In this document: in pieces, positions 6,951 to 14,268 of the stretch
Layout of the letters: the number at the start of each line of letters is the position of its first letter
Position numbering within the stretch: the first letter of the stretch is position 1
Translations under genes and position numbers: made by a program
Assembly (NCBI GenBank): GCA_036736205.1
Contig: DAINMX010000142.1
Coordinates: forward strand, 1 to 16,108
Reading direction: 5' to 3'
DNA: 16,108 nt
DNA from: XYA12-FULL-58-9 sp001798605
Lineage (GTDB): Bacteria; Myxococcota; XYA12-FULL-58-9
The notes under the pieces: model-generated
Told to the model about the DNA's origin: nothing
Seen by the model: only the letters and a program-made list of their open reading frames with translations
The model's database searches: none

Positions 6951-9900
6951 AACCGGTGCGTCTGCGCATGACCGCCTTCGGCCCCTACGGCAACACTGAG
7001 GACGTCGCCTTTGACGATCTCTGTGGGCACAAACTGTTTCTTATTTGCGGGCCCACCGGCGCAGGCAAGACCTCCTTGCTCGACGCCATGACCTTCGCCC
7101 TTTATGGCGAAGCCAGCAGCCTCAATCGTGATCCGAGCCATATCCGCAGTCATCACGCCGAACGACTCACCCCGACCCGAGTCGAGCTTGATTTCGACAT
7201 CGGTGATACTCGGTACCGCGTCGTACGGCAGCCGGCGTGGGACCGTCCAAAAAAACGTGGCCCGGGCACGACCACAGAGCCCACGCAGGCCGAACTGCAC
7301 GAGCGCAGCGGCGGCCATTTCCGGACAATCGCCTCACGCCCCAACGACGTACTGGCGCGGGTCACTGAAATCATGGGGATGAGCGCCAAAGAGTTCCGCG
7401 AGATCATCCTGCTGCCTCAAGGCGAGTTCCGTCGGTTCCTCGAAGCCAAGCCAGACGAACGGGAAAGCATTCTCGAGACTCTGTTTCACACGTCGTTTTA
7501 CGCTCGCATCGCTAGGTCGCTCAAGACGTCGGCCAACAAGCAGGAAAAAATGCTGCAGGCGTTATCTGACAAACTGGCAGGGGTGCACCAGGGGGCCGGG
7601 GTGGAGACCACCGAGGACCTGCAGAAGGCGATTCACACGGGCAACATTACCGCCGAGACCTTGCAAACAGAGGTGGCCGCCTGCGAACAGAAGGCAGAGT
7701 TCGCCCGAACAGCCCTCGAGACCGCCAAACACGACGCCGCGCAAATTGCAGAGCGAGACAGAGCGGTTGAGAGCGCCGACCTCTTGGAAGCAACCGCTCT
7801 GCACATGCAGGCTCGTCAAGTCACATTGCTGCGGGCCCGCGACGCTTTGGCAATCGCTGACCTGGTCTCTCACCACGATGTGCGTTTCGATGCGGTGAGT
7901 CGCGCCGCCCTGGATCTGGACGCCACAGCCGCAGAGCTCGACACTGCCCGAAAGCAAAAAGAACAAGCTGAGGCCGTCCGCCTGCAGCAGGAGGCGCTCG
8001 GCAAGACGCGACAGGATCTCGATGCCCGCGTGTGGGAAGCAGAAAAGCTGTTCAACCCGAGAGACCAGCTCGTCGAGTTGGAGGTCCTTAGGCAGAAGAA
8101 ACACCGCGAGCTCGAGGCCGCTACGGATGCCCACATTGGTTTGCAACGCAAACATACGGCGATAGAGCGGAAATCCCTCGAGCTCGGTGAGGCGCTCGCC
8201 AGGGAGCGAAAGCTCGGAGAAACAGCCGACCAGTTGAGCCACGAGGTCGAGAGAGCCAACGCCACGCTCGAGCAACTGCGTGAGCTCGACACCGAGAAAC
8301 GAGCGCACGCTGAGCTTGAACGCGAGTGGCAACAGGCCAACGAGGCCGTTGGGACTGGCGCTCGTCTACAGGCCAATGCCAGCCACCGGGTGGCCGAGTT
8401 GGAGCGAGCTTGGGTTGCCGGACAAGCCGCACTGCTAGCCAGCAATCTCGAGGCAGGTGAGCCCTGCCCTGTCTGCGGATCTACTCTGCATCCGCGACCT
8501 GCCGATGAGGTCGCCAACATGGAGGCACCCAACGAGGCCGAGCTAGATGCCTCCCGCGCGCGGGTCAGGGAGCTCGAAACTCTGCAGATGCAGCGTCACA
8601 CCGTGGAGGCACGCCTACACGCAGAGCGTAAGGCAAAGCAGGCCCGCATCGAGACGCTTCGTTTGGGTCTCGAAAGCATGGCAGATCGCGACATTGCCGA
8701 GCTGACCGCGAATCTTGCAGAGCTGCAGTCTCAACACGACAGCGCCGCTCGAGCTCGAAAACGAGCCCTGCAGCTCGAAAACAACCTGACACAGATCAAC
8801 ACCGATAGAACGACGCTCCGAGTTGCCATCGACAACGCGGCCGCGGCGGCGTCCAATGCACAGGCGAGCGCTGCTGTGATCGATGCCCGCATCACCGAGA
8901 TGGAGAAGCTGGTCCCCCCCGAGCTCCGGTCCCCGGGCGAGCTCGAAAAACTGCTCAAATCAACCCGAGACGCAGCCGCAGCCATGCGAAAAGACCTGCT
9001 GGAATCTCGGGAGCGCGCAGAAGCCACAGCACAGCGGGCGGCCGCGGCACTCGCCGCGTTGGAACACACGCAGAAGCATGTCGAGCGCGAAGCGGAGCTC
9101 GAAGATGCCGCTCGTTGTGACCTGGAGAGGGCGCTGAGAAGTCGTGACTTCGCTGATCGCGCGGCGTGGGCTCGCGCGTGTCTCACACAAGAACAGGCGG
9201 AAGAGGTCAATGAAGAGCTCCAGAAGTACAACGAAGCGGTGGCCGCAGCCCGTGACCGGCTGGCACGAGCTCAAGCCGCGGCGCGGGGACTCCGTCCACC
9301 CGACATCAAAGCACTGCAGGCTTGGGCGCAGGAGTCAGCGACAACGCTCGAGACCATTCGCAAACGTTACCTAGCCGCTTTGGCCCGCCTCGACCAATTG
9401 CAGAACGCACTGCGGCTCACCCATGAGCTTGGCGAACAACAGCAACAAGCGGAGGGTCGTTGGCGCGAGCTGTGCCATTTGGCTGATGTTCTCTCCGGCA
9501 AGAACCAGCGCAAGCTCAGCTTTCAACGTTTCGTCCTCGCCGGCCTGTTCGACGATGTGCTCGCGGCCGCCTCCCATCGGCTCAAGATCATGAGTCGCAG
9601 CCGTTACCACTTGCGCCAGGATGACACCTTCAAAAGAGGTGGACAACAGGGCGGCCTCAACCTCGTCGTCGATGACGCCTACACCGGCAGCAGCCGGCCG
9701 GTGAGCACCCTGTCGGGCGGCGAATCCTTTCTGGCGGCTCTGGCCCTTGCATTAGGTCTGTCCGACGTTGTCCAGAACTACAGTGGCGGCATTCATCTCG
9801 ACGCCCTTTTCATTGATGAGGGCTTCGGCTCTCTCGACCCTGAAGCCCTCGACCTTGCCATCCGGGCTCTCACTGATCTGCAAACAGGGGGACGAATGGT

Positions 9901-10003
9901 AGGCATCATCTCCCACGTTCCGGAGCTGCAGGAGCGAATTCCCGCCCGCATCGAGATCTCTCCGACCCCGAGTGGCAGCACAGTGCAGGTTGTTATCGGC
10001 TGA
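6947..10003 (+). CDS. sbcC: SbcC, Rad50-like ATPase subunit of SbcCD
   Basis: 1018 residues, close to the family's usual size. The ATG at 6947 overlaps the sbcD stop and has GGAG eight bases upstream; an upstream in-frame start (6926) would add seven atypical residues. The N-terminus MKPVRLRMTAFGPYG is typical. Walker A is GPTGAGKT at residues 35-42. Two long coiled-coil arms rich in Glu/Ala/Arg/Leu flank a zinc-hook CPVC at C507/C510. The ABC signature LSGGES lies at 922-927 (S923), and Walker B is LDALFIDEGFGSLD from residue 951 with D957/E958. The protein dimerises through the hook, and its ATPase heads gate the SbcD nuclease on DNA ends in the cytoplasm. Nothing is missing or broken. Confidence 0.96.
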   Translation: MKPVRLRMTAFGPYGNTEDVAFDDLCGHKLFLICGPTGAGKTSLLDAMTFALYGEASSLNRDPSHIRSHHAERLTPTRVELDFDIGDTRYRVVRQPAWDRPKKRGPGTTTEPTQAELHERSGGHFRTIASRPNDVLARVTEIMGMSAKEFREIILLPQGEFRRFLEAKPDERESILETLFHTSFYARIARSLKTSANKQEKMLQALSDKLAGVHQGAGVETTEDLQKAIHTGNITAETLQTEVAACEQKAEFARTALETAKHDAAQIAERDRAVESADLLEATALHMQARQVTLLRARDALAIADLVSHHDVRFDAVSRAALDLDATAAELDTARKQKEQAEAVRLQQEALGKTRQDLDARVWEAEKLFNPRDQLVELEVLRQKKHRELEAATDAHIGLQRKHTAIERKSLELGEALARERKLGETADQLSHEVERANATLEQLRELDTEKRAHAELEREWQQANEAVGTGARLQANASHRVAELERAWVAGQAALLASNLEAGEPCPVCGSTLHPRPADEVANMEAPNEAELDASRARVRELETLQMQRHTVEARLHAERKAKQARIETLRLGLESMADRDIAELTANLAELQSQHDSAARARKRALQLENNLTQINTDRTTLRVAIDNAAAAASNAQASAAVIDARITEMEKLVPPELRSPGELEKLLKSTRDAAAAMRKDLLESRERAEATAQRAAAALAALEHTQKHVEREAELEDAARCDLERALRSRDFADRAAWARACLTQEQAEEVNEELQKYNEAVAAARDRLARAQAAARGLRPPDIKALQAWAQESATTLETIRKRYLAALARLDQLQNALRLTHELGEQQQQAEGRWRELCHLADVLSGKNQRKLSFQRFVLAGLFDDVLAAASHRLKIMSRSRYHLRQDDTFKRGGQQGGLNLVVDDAYTGSSRPVSTLSGGESFLAALALALGLSDVVQNYSGGIHLDALFIDEGFGSLDPEALDLAIRALTDLQTGGRMVGIISHVPELQERIPARIEISPTPSGSTVQVVIG

Positions 10004-10061
10004 CGACGCCACTTGATCTGCGGCTGCAGTAGGGGGACACAAGGCACCGAGGACACCTCAA

Positions 10062-10655
10062 ATGAGCGAAGGCAAATTCTGGCGCAAGTGCTCCACCTGC
10101 AAGACATCTATTGGGTTCTCGGTGCCGTATTGGGTCTGCAACGTTTCAACCTGCAACCGCCCCCCAAACAGCTTCGTTTTCTGTAGCGTCGATTGTTGGG
10201 ACGCCCACGTTCCGATCATGCGGCACAAGGACTCCTGGGCCGAGGAGCGAACCAGTCCCAGCGCAACTGAAGCGGCAAGTATGCCCCAAGAGACGCCGAA
10301 ACCCGTGACGCGACTCGCAACAAGCCCGACGGGGCCTGCCAGCCTTGATCGACCTCGGTCAGTTGTTATCAATCGAGCGAAACACTCCGCCGACGTCACA
10401 CCAACAAGGCACGCGCCGACTGCGAGCTCAGTGCCTGCGAGCACTGCGCATGCGCCCCTGGCACCGCCGCCGCCGGACGAAATCCTAGTGGTGGCATCAA
10501 AGGTGAAGGCCTACATCAATGCTCGGTCGGGTCTAAACACTTCTGCCGGTGTCATGGAGGCGCTCTCGGACAAGATCCGCGTTCTCTGTGATCTCGCGAT
10601 TCGCTCGGCACAACAACACGAGCGTAAGACAGTCCTCGACCGCGACGTTCACTGA
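10062..10655 (+). CDS. Zinc-finger plus histone-fold-like fusion protein
   Basis: 197 residues; ATG at 10062 with GAGG about nine bases upstream. Residues 10-55 hold a metal-binding pattern: C10-x2-C13-x12-C26-x4-C31-x9-C41-x3-C45-x3-H49-x5-H55, with VFCSVDCWDAH resembling the second half of a HIT/MYND-type treble-clef finger. Residues 60-137 are a Pro/Ser/Thr/Ala-rich linker. Residues 139-197 (EILVVASKVKAYINARSG ... AIRSAQQHERKTVLDRDV) match the histone-fold pattern: a short helix, a long helix, then R-K-T-[VI]-x-x-x-D-[VI], as in the archaeal histone ending GRKTIKAEDI. The chain stops there, so helix 3 is very short or absent. Likely a DNA-binding chromatin protein. It lies 58 bp after sbcC on the same strand with no obvious terminator, so it may be co-transcribed. 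The finger family and fold are my recognition from sequence, not tested. Confidence 0.8.
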   Translation: MSEGKFWRKCSTCKTSIGFSVPYWVCNVSTCNRPPNSFVFCSVDCWDAHVPIMRHKDSWAEERTSPSATEAASMPQETPKPVTRLATSPTGPASLDRPRSVVINRAKHSADVTPTRHAPTASSVPASTAHAPLAPPPPDEILVVASKVKAYINARSGLNTSAGVMEALSDKIRVLCDLAIRSAQQHERKTVLDRDVH

Positions 10656-10683
10656 ACGAACCCGGGTCCGTCAGGTTCATTCA
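10653..10683. terminator. Bidirectional hairpin spanning two convergent stop codons
   Basis: TGAACGAACC (10653-10662) and GGTTCATTCA (10674-10683) pair over 9 of 10 positions around an 11-base loop. The left arm contains the TGA of the plus-strand gene; the right arm contains the stop of the minus-strand gene (10677-10679). Only 21 bp separate the two coding regions, so a shared terminator must be this compact or lie inside the genes. No T-run follows on either side, so it is a candidate only. Confidence 0.4.
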
Positions 10684-13600
10684 CCAAACGGCGTTACACC
10701 GTTCGGCACTTTCTCACCGGTGGTGAGGTTGCCAGGAATGGTAATTTGCTCGTCAAGAAGGCCACCCTCGATGGCGCCTATGACGGCGGCACCAAAATGT
10801 TGGCTAATGGCCGCCAAGGGTGGTCGATCCTTGATGTGCTGCACCCGTTGTTCCCAACTCTCCCAATGCACATCCCCGTCATCCCCCAGCATGACAATGG
10901 TGCCGGGGTGGCGGAACTCCTGAAGCTTCGAGGTTGGCACCCACGGAACCGGATCGCCGGGTAGTTGGAAGAGGAAGAGTCTGTCCGCAAACGACGTCCC
11001 GTCCTGCGCTTTGCCGATACTCTTGGTGTAGTCGACATAGGCCTGATCGCCACCCCGCGCGGCCTCCACCGTGTAACCTGAGACTTTGATCTTGTTGGCT
11101 TTGCTGCCGGCGCTGAGGTCGGGATCACTCGAGAGCCGAGCACCCACCATGGTCACCTCAGGACCGGCCTTGGAGTGGCCGGCGAGCCACACGGGAACAG
11201 GTGCCCCATTTTCCGTCTTGACCTGCGGCATGAACTCCTGAATCGCCTTTTTCACCTCGGGATAGACGGCCATGGCCCCTTTGGCGAAACCCGTGTGATG
11301 GTTGAAAGTGTGCCCTCCGTAGGTCAGCTCCTTTGTCTGTTTGTCTTGGCCGTTTGTCGAACTACCAAAGTTCTCTGCAAAACTCGCAAGGCCCTTTTCG
11401 TCGAAGTTCTGCCCAAACTTCTTCTTGGCGGTGCTGGCATCAGCGATGGCATCGCCAAAACTCGCGGTGCCACGCATGGCCACCATAATCATCTCGCCGT
11501 TGGTGGCCACAATGGCCTCGGCACCATCCTTTTCGATGAGCCTAAAGTTGTTGAAGCCCCAGAATTTCAGCTTCGCCTCGAGTTCGACGCGACCAGCCTT
11601 GTCTTCGGCGGAGGCGTCTGGCGCCGTTGCGAATGGCGCGTAGGCGAGCTCGTCGGCGGCGCGGGCCATCCAGTAAAGATTGGTAGTATTGAATTCGGTG
11701 TTCTTGGGGTGAAACTCAAACAGAGTGGTCTCAATGAGCAGCCGTCCGAGCTCCGGTGAAATCGAGAACTGCTGCTTGCCGTCGACTTCGACCGTCTGGA
11801 TGTGTCTGCCCATGCGGAAGACGTTGAGCCGCGACTGCAGCGCTTCTCGGATTTGTGCGGTGGTTGGATTGTCGGGATCGGCCCCCTTGGGCAACCGCTC
11901 CTTGACACCCCAGAAGGCCAGAAACGCCTTCGGTGGGAGCACCATGCGCAGTTGGCCGTCGACGGAACATATGGGTTCGACGTTGCTTGAGGTGACCCCA
12001 AGCTCCGCAAATCGGGCCTTCATCCCGTCATGAACTTGGAACAATTGCTCGCGGAATTTGTCGTGGGTAAACAACAGCTCCGCATGATCGGGCTCTGCGC
12101 GTAGCACAGTCTTTGAGCCGGTGTTGATCGCGCGGACACTGGGATTGGGGATCCCGAGTTTTGTCAACAGCGCGTTGCGATTTTGCGCCAAGCGTTCGAC
12201 AGAGCCGGCCCGCTCTTTCTCGCGCGCGGTGAGGTCGAGCTCGAACACTGGCTCCTTGCGAACTTGCCGCATGCCAGTTGGGCCCATCTCCCAGACGTAG
12301 TCGCCCTTGGCATCCTTGACACCGCGCAGCTTGTACAAGGATTGCAGCGATTGGGTCATTTCCGCCTCGGTGGCACCATTCTTGACGAGGAATTTGGTGG
12401 CCATACCGACCCAAGTCGGGGGAGCCACCAGTTGGCCGGTGACACCAAAGACGTGCTCGTGGAATTTGTCGACCGCAGCTTTGAAAATAAGATCGGGCGA
12501 TTGATAGCGCTCGAGGTTGATGACTCCGAGGTTGAGGGGGGCATCGCCACTTCGATGTAGATAGAGAGTGACTTGCCCTGGGTTCGCCTGGCGGGCCTTG
12601 GCCACCTTGAAGCTCAATCCCAAGTAGGGACTGTCGAAGGGCAAAAACTCACGGGCAACGTACCGGGACGCACGCTCGATGCCGTTTTGCAGGTGCTCGA
12701 GCTGCGTTCCAGAGGTGTCGGCGACATCCCGAGGCGCTTCACCAGCGGCCAACCGCTTGTCCCAAAGTCTCTCGATTTCAGTGGGCCACTCGCCCAGCGC
12801 ATCGTTGATGCGATTGAGGTGCTCGTGTTCCAGCCCTTGAAATCTCTTGAAACGGAAGTTGGCGGTTTTTTCGCGCACCTCATCCATAAGGCCGTTGCGG
12901 TACAACTCCGTGATTACCATCTCCATCTGATGCGCGGGAATCGTGGTGAGGATATCCCGCAGGGAGTCCTCCTGACCATCGGCGACAAGCCCGGCGTCGG
13001 GAACGTCGACCGGTGCCACCCACCAGTCGTCCAACAGTGCCTCAACGAGGACGATGCGCTCGTGCCATTTGAGCTCTCGTGGATCGATGTCATCGAGAAG
13101 ATCTCGTATGGCGCGACTGCTGAGCTTCTCCGCCGCCAAGGGCGCACCGGCTGCTCGCACGGATTGGGCCTGCTTGGACGTGACGCCCACCACTGGAAAT
13201 CTGTTGTCGGCCGCTTCCAAATCCCAGTTCTCGCCGTTCTTCTCCAAGCGAAAGATGGTGCTACTTTGCAGCTTTGTGTATGGCAGCTCGATGAGCTTCG
13301 AGCCGACATACCCCCAGTACTTGGTGACGCCGTCTACCGTGGACTCGAACACCACCTCATTGACCAGTGACAGGCCCGAGCCCGACAGCTGGCCAAGACC
13401 CAAAATGGCGACGTCGTCGGACCTCTCGAGAAGGGCTGCGAGCGGCCCCACACCCTTCTCGGCCCGCTCAATCAGGCGAAAGGCTCCACGCAACCTGTCG
13501 GCATAGACCCCTCGTTGCCCGGGGCTCAGCCCAACGTCGTAGGCCTTCTGCATCAAATGATGAATCGCCTCACTGCCGTCGATGAAGGAAATGCCATCAA

Positions 13601-14117
13601 CCCTGAGGAACGTATGTTCGCTCGGATTGAACCGGCGAGCGTTCGCCGCTACCTCAGTGGACATGCAGGCACTTGCGGCCTTTTGGTTGTCAGGCGTTAG
13701 CTGACTGAAGGCATTGAAAAACTGCTTGCGGCTGTAACCGTGGGCACTGAGCTTGCTGAGATCTGCATCGGTGATAGCTCTGTCGTCGGTGGCAACAATG
13801 TCGAACATCTTCACAAACGTCTTGGCATCGTCGATCACGAGGGGACGTGCATCGGGCTGCGGTTTTGTCTCCAACAAGGACGAAATCGCCGCTTGGGTCT
13901 TCGTTGATTGTGGAACGTCCAGCGGGTTGGTCGAATCAACGACCCGAAGCAGTTCCTTGGCGAGATCGTCGTCCTTGGACTTGTCGACATAGTCCTCGAT
14001 GACCGCGCGATCCCGCTGATCGATGAGCCGATCCTGATTGGCGTCGAGACCCTTGTCACGAATGAGTGTCTGAAAGGCGACGGAGAGATCTCCCACTCGC
14101 ATTTGAATGTTGGTCAT
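10677..14117 (-). CDS. Giant EF-hand protein with class-3-lipase-like C-terminal domain
   Basis: 1146 residues; ATG at 14117 with GGGGTGA just upstream. There is no signal peptide and no clear membrane segment. Near the N-terminus D25-A-N-Q-D-R-L-I-D-Q-R-D36 fits the EF-hand/dockerin calcium loop (D1, N3, D5, I8, D9, D12). Residues 40-840 are largely helical and polar, with no domain I recognise. Residues 870-1110 resemble class 3 (triacylglycerol-type) lipases: a beta strand and VAMRGTASFGD (878-889), the nucleophile elbow AGHSKAG with S982 (family consensus GHSLGG), D1055 in GDPVPWVP, and candidate histidines H1070, H1094 or H1107. Expected activity is hydrolysis of lipid or other ester bonds; substrate unknown. 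Lack of a leader means cytoplasmic action, release by lysis or export by a leaderless system. The neighbours give no secretion genes to decide this. Confidence 0.75.
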   Translation of the reverse strand: MTNIQMRVGDLSVAFQTLIRDKGLDANQDRLIDQRDRAVIEDYVDKSKDDDLAKELLRVVDSTNPLDVPQSTKTQAAISSLLETKPQPDARPLVIDDAKTFVKMFDIVATDDRAITDADLSKLSAHGYSRKQFFNAFSQLTPDNQKAASACMSTEVAANARRFNPSEHTFLRVDGISFIDGSEAIHHLMQKAYDVGLSPGQRGVYADRLRGAFRLIERAEKGVGPLAALLERSDDVAILGLGQLSGSGLSLVNEVVFESTVDGVTKYWGYVGSKLIELPYTKLQSSTIFRLEKNGENWDLEAADNRFPVVGVTSKQAQSVRAAGAPLAAEKLSSRAIRDLLDDIDPRELKWHERIVLVEALLDDWWVAPVDVPDAGLVADGQEDSLRDILTTIPAHQMEMVITELYRNGLMDEVREKTANFRFKRFQGLEHEHLNRINDALGEWPTEIERLWDKRLAAGEAPRDVADTSGTQLEHLQNGIERASRYVAREFLPFDSPYLGLSFKVAKARQANPGQVTLYLHRSGDAPLNLGVINLERYQSPDLIFKAAVDKFHEHVFGVTGQLVAPPTWVGMATKFLVKNGATEAEMTQSLQSLYKLRGVKDAKGDYVWEMGPTGMRQVRKEPVFELDLTAREKERAGSVERLAQNRNALLTKLGIPNPSVRAINTGSKTVLRAEPDHAELLFTHDKFREQLFQVHDGMKARFAELGVTSSNVEPICSVDGQLRMVLPPKAFLAFWGVKERLPKGADPDNPTTAQIREALQSRLNVFRMGRHIQTVEVDGKQQFSISPELGRLLIETTLFEFHPKNTEFNTTNLYWMARAADELAYAPFATAPDASAEDKAGRVELEAKLKFWGFNNFRLIEKDGAEAIVATNGEMIMVAMRGTASFGDAIADASTAKKKFGQNFDEKGLASFAENFGSSTNGQDKQTKELTYGGHTFNHHTGFAKGAMAVYPEVKKAIQEFMPQVKTENGAPVPVWLAGHSKAGPEVTMVGARLSSDPDLSAGSKANKIKVSGYTVEAARGGDQAYVDYTKSIGKAQDGTSFADRLFLFQLPGDPVPWVPTSKLQEFRHPGTIVMLGDDGDVHWESWEQRVQHIKDRPPLAAISQHFGAAVIGAIEGGLLDEQITIPGNLTTGEKVPNGVTPFGE
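10684..10706 (-). terminator. Second hairpin in last codons of the lipase-like gene
   Basis: On the minus strand CCGAACGG (10706-10699), seven-base loop, CCGTTTGG (10691-10684): an 8-bp stem with one G-U wobble, directly before the convergent hairpin at 10653-10683. It lies within the last coding codons (PNGVTPFGE). Together the two stems could stop or stabilise the 3' end of the minus-strand mRNA. Low confidence, because coding constraint alone can create such a repeat. Confidence 0.25.
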
Positions 14118-14131
14118 GGCTCACCCCGGCA

Positions 14132-14176
14132 GTCGCCAACAGGCGACATCCCAATTCTATTGGGGCACTATGTCGC
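14132..14176 (-). promoter_or_regulatory. Two mutually exclusive hairpins in the leader of the lipase-like gene
   Basis: In minus-strand order, GCGACAT (14176-14170) pairs with ATGTCGC (14149-14143), and inside it CCCAAT-AGA-ATTGGG forms a perfect 6-bp stem (14164-14150) with a 5-base bulge on one side. The segment GTCGCC (14147-14142) can instead pair with GGCGAC (14137-14132) over a 4-base loop. The second hairpin ends four to five bases before the GGGG of the ribosome site (14127-14124). This is the geometry of an attenuator or RNA switch. It could also act as the terminator of the upstream hydrolase gene, though no U-tract is present. Confidence 0.4.
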
Positions 14177-14216
14177 ATGTGCGCCAATTCGGCAACCCCG
14201 ACTGAATGTCTGGCAG

Positions 14217-14226
14217 GACATATGTC
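14217..14226. repeat. Short palindrome GACATATGTC between two minus-strand genes
   Basis: Perfect 10-bp palindrome in the 151-bp gap between the CocE-type hydrolase and the lipase-like gene, extendable to an imperfect 20-bp dyad (14212-14231). It lies 100 bp upstream of the lipase-like start, so it could be an operator half-site pair. No matching second copy was noticed. Confidence 0.2.
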
Positions 14227-14268
14227 ATCCCGCGGTCGGAATTTGAAAAGGGGAGTGTCTCGGACAGA

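Noticed and set aside
7562..8532. Minus-strand open frames of 256 and 220 codons opposite sbcC
   Set aside because: They are Ser/Arg/Cys/Leu-rich antisense readings of coiled-coil codons, a common artefact.
8883..9137. Short plus-strand frame inside sbcC
   Set aside because: It is an out-of-frame shadow of the SbcC coiled-coil region, with no ribosome site.
10062..10655. Toxin-antitoxin or defence role for SbcCD plus the small gene
   Set aside because: SbcCD is a housekeeping repair complex and the small protein shows DNA-binding-type modules. No nuclease, toxin or sensor partner is present to support a defence island.
12573..13370. Plus-strand open frame of 265 codons inside the lipase-like gene
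   Set aside because: It is antisense to a 1146-codon gene with clear domains, and has no recognisable domain or convincing start of its own.
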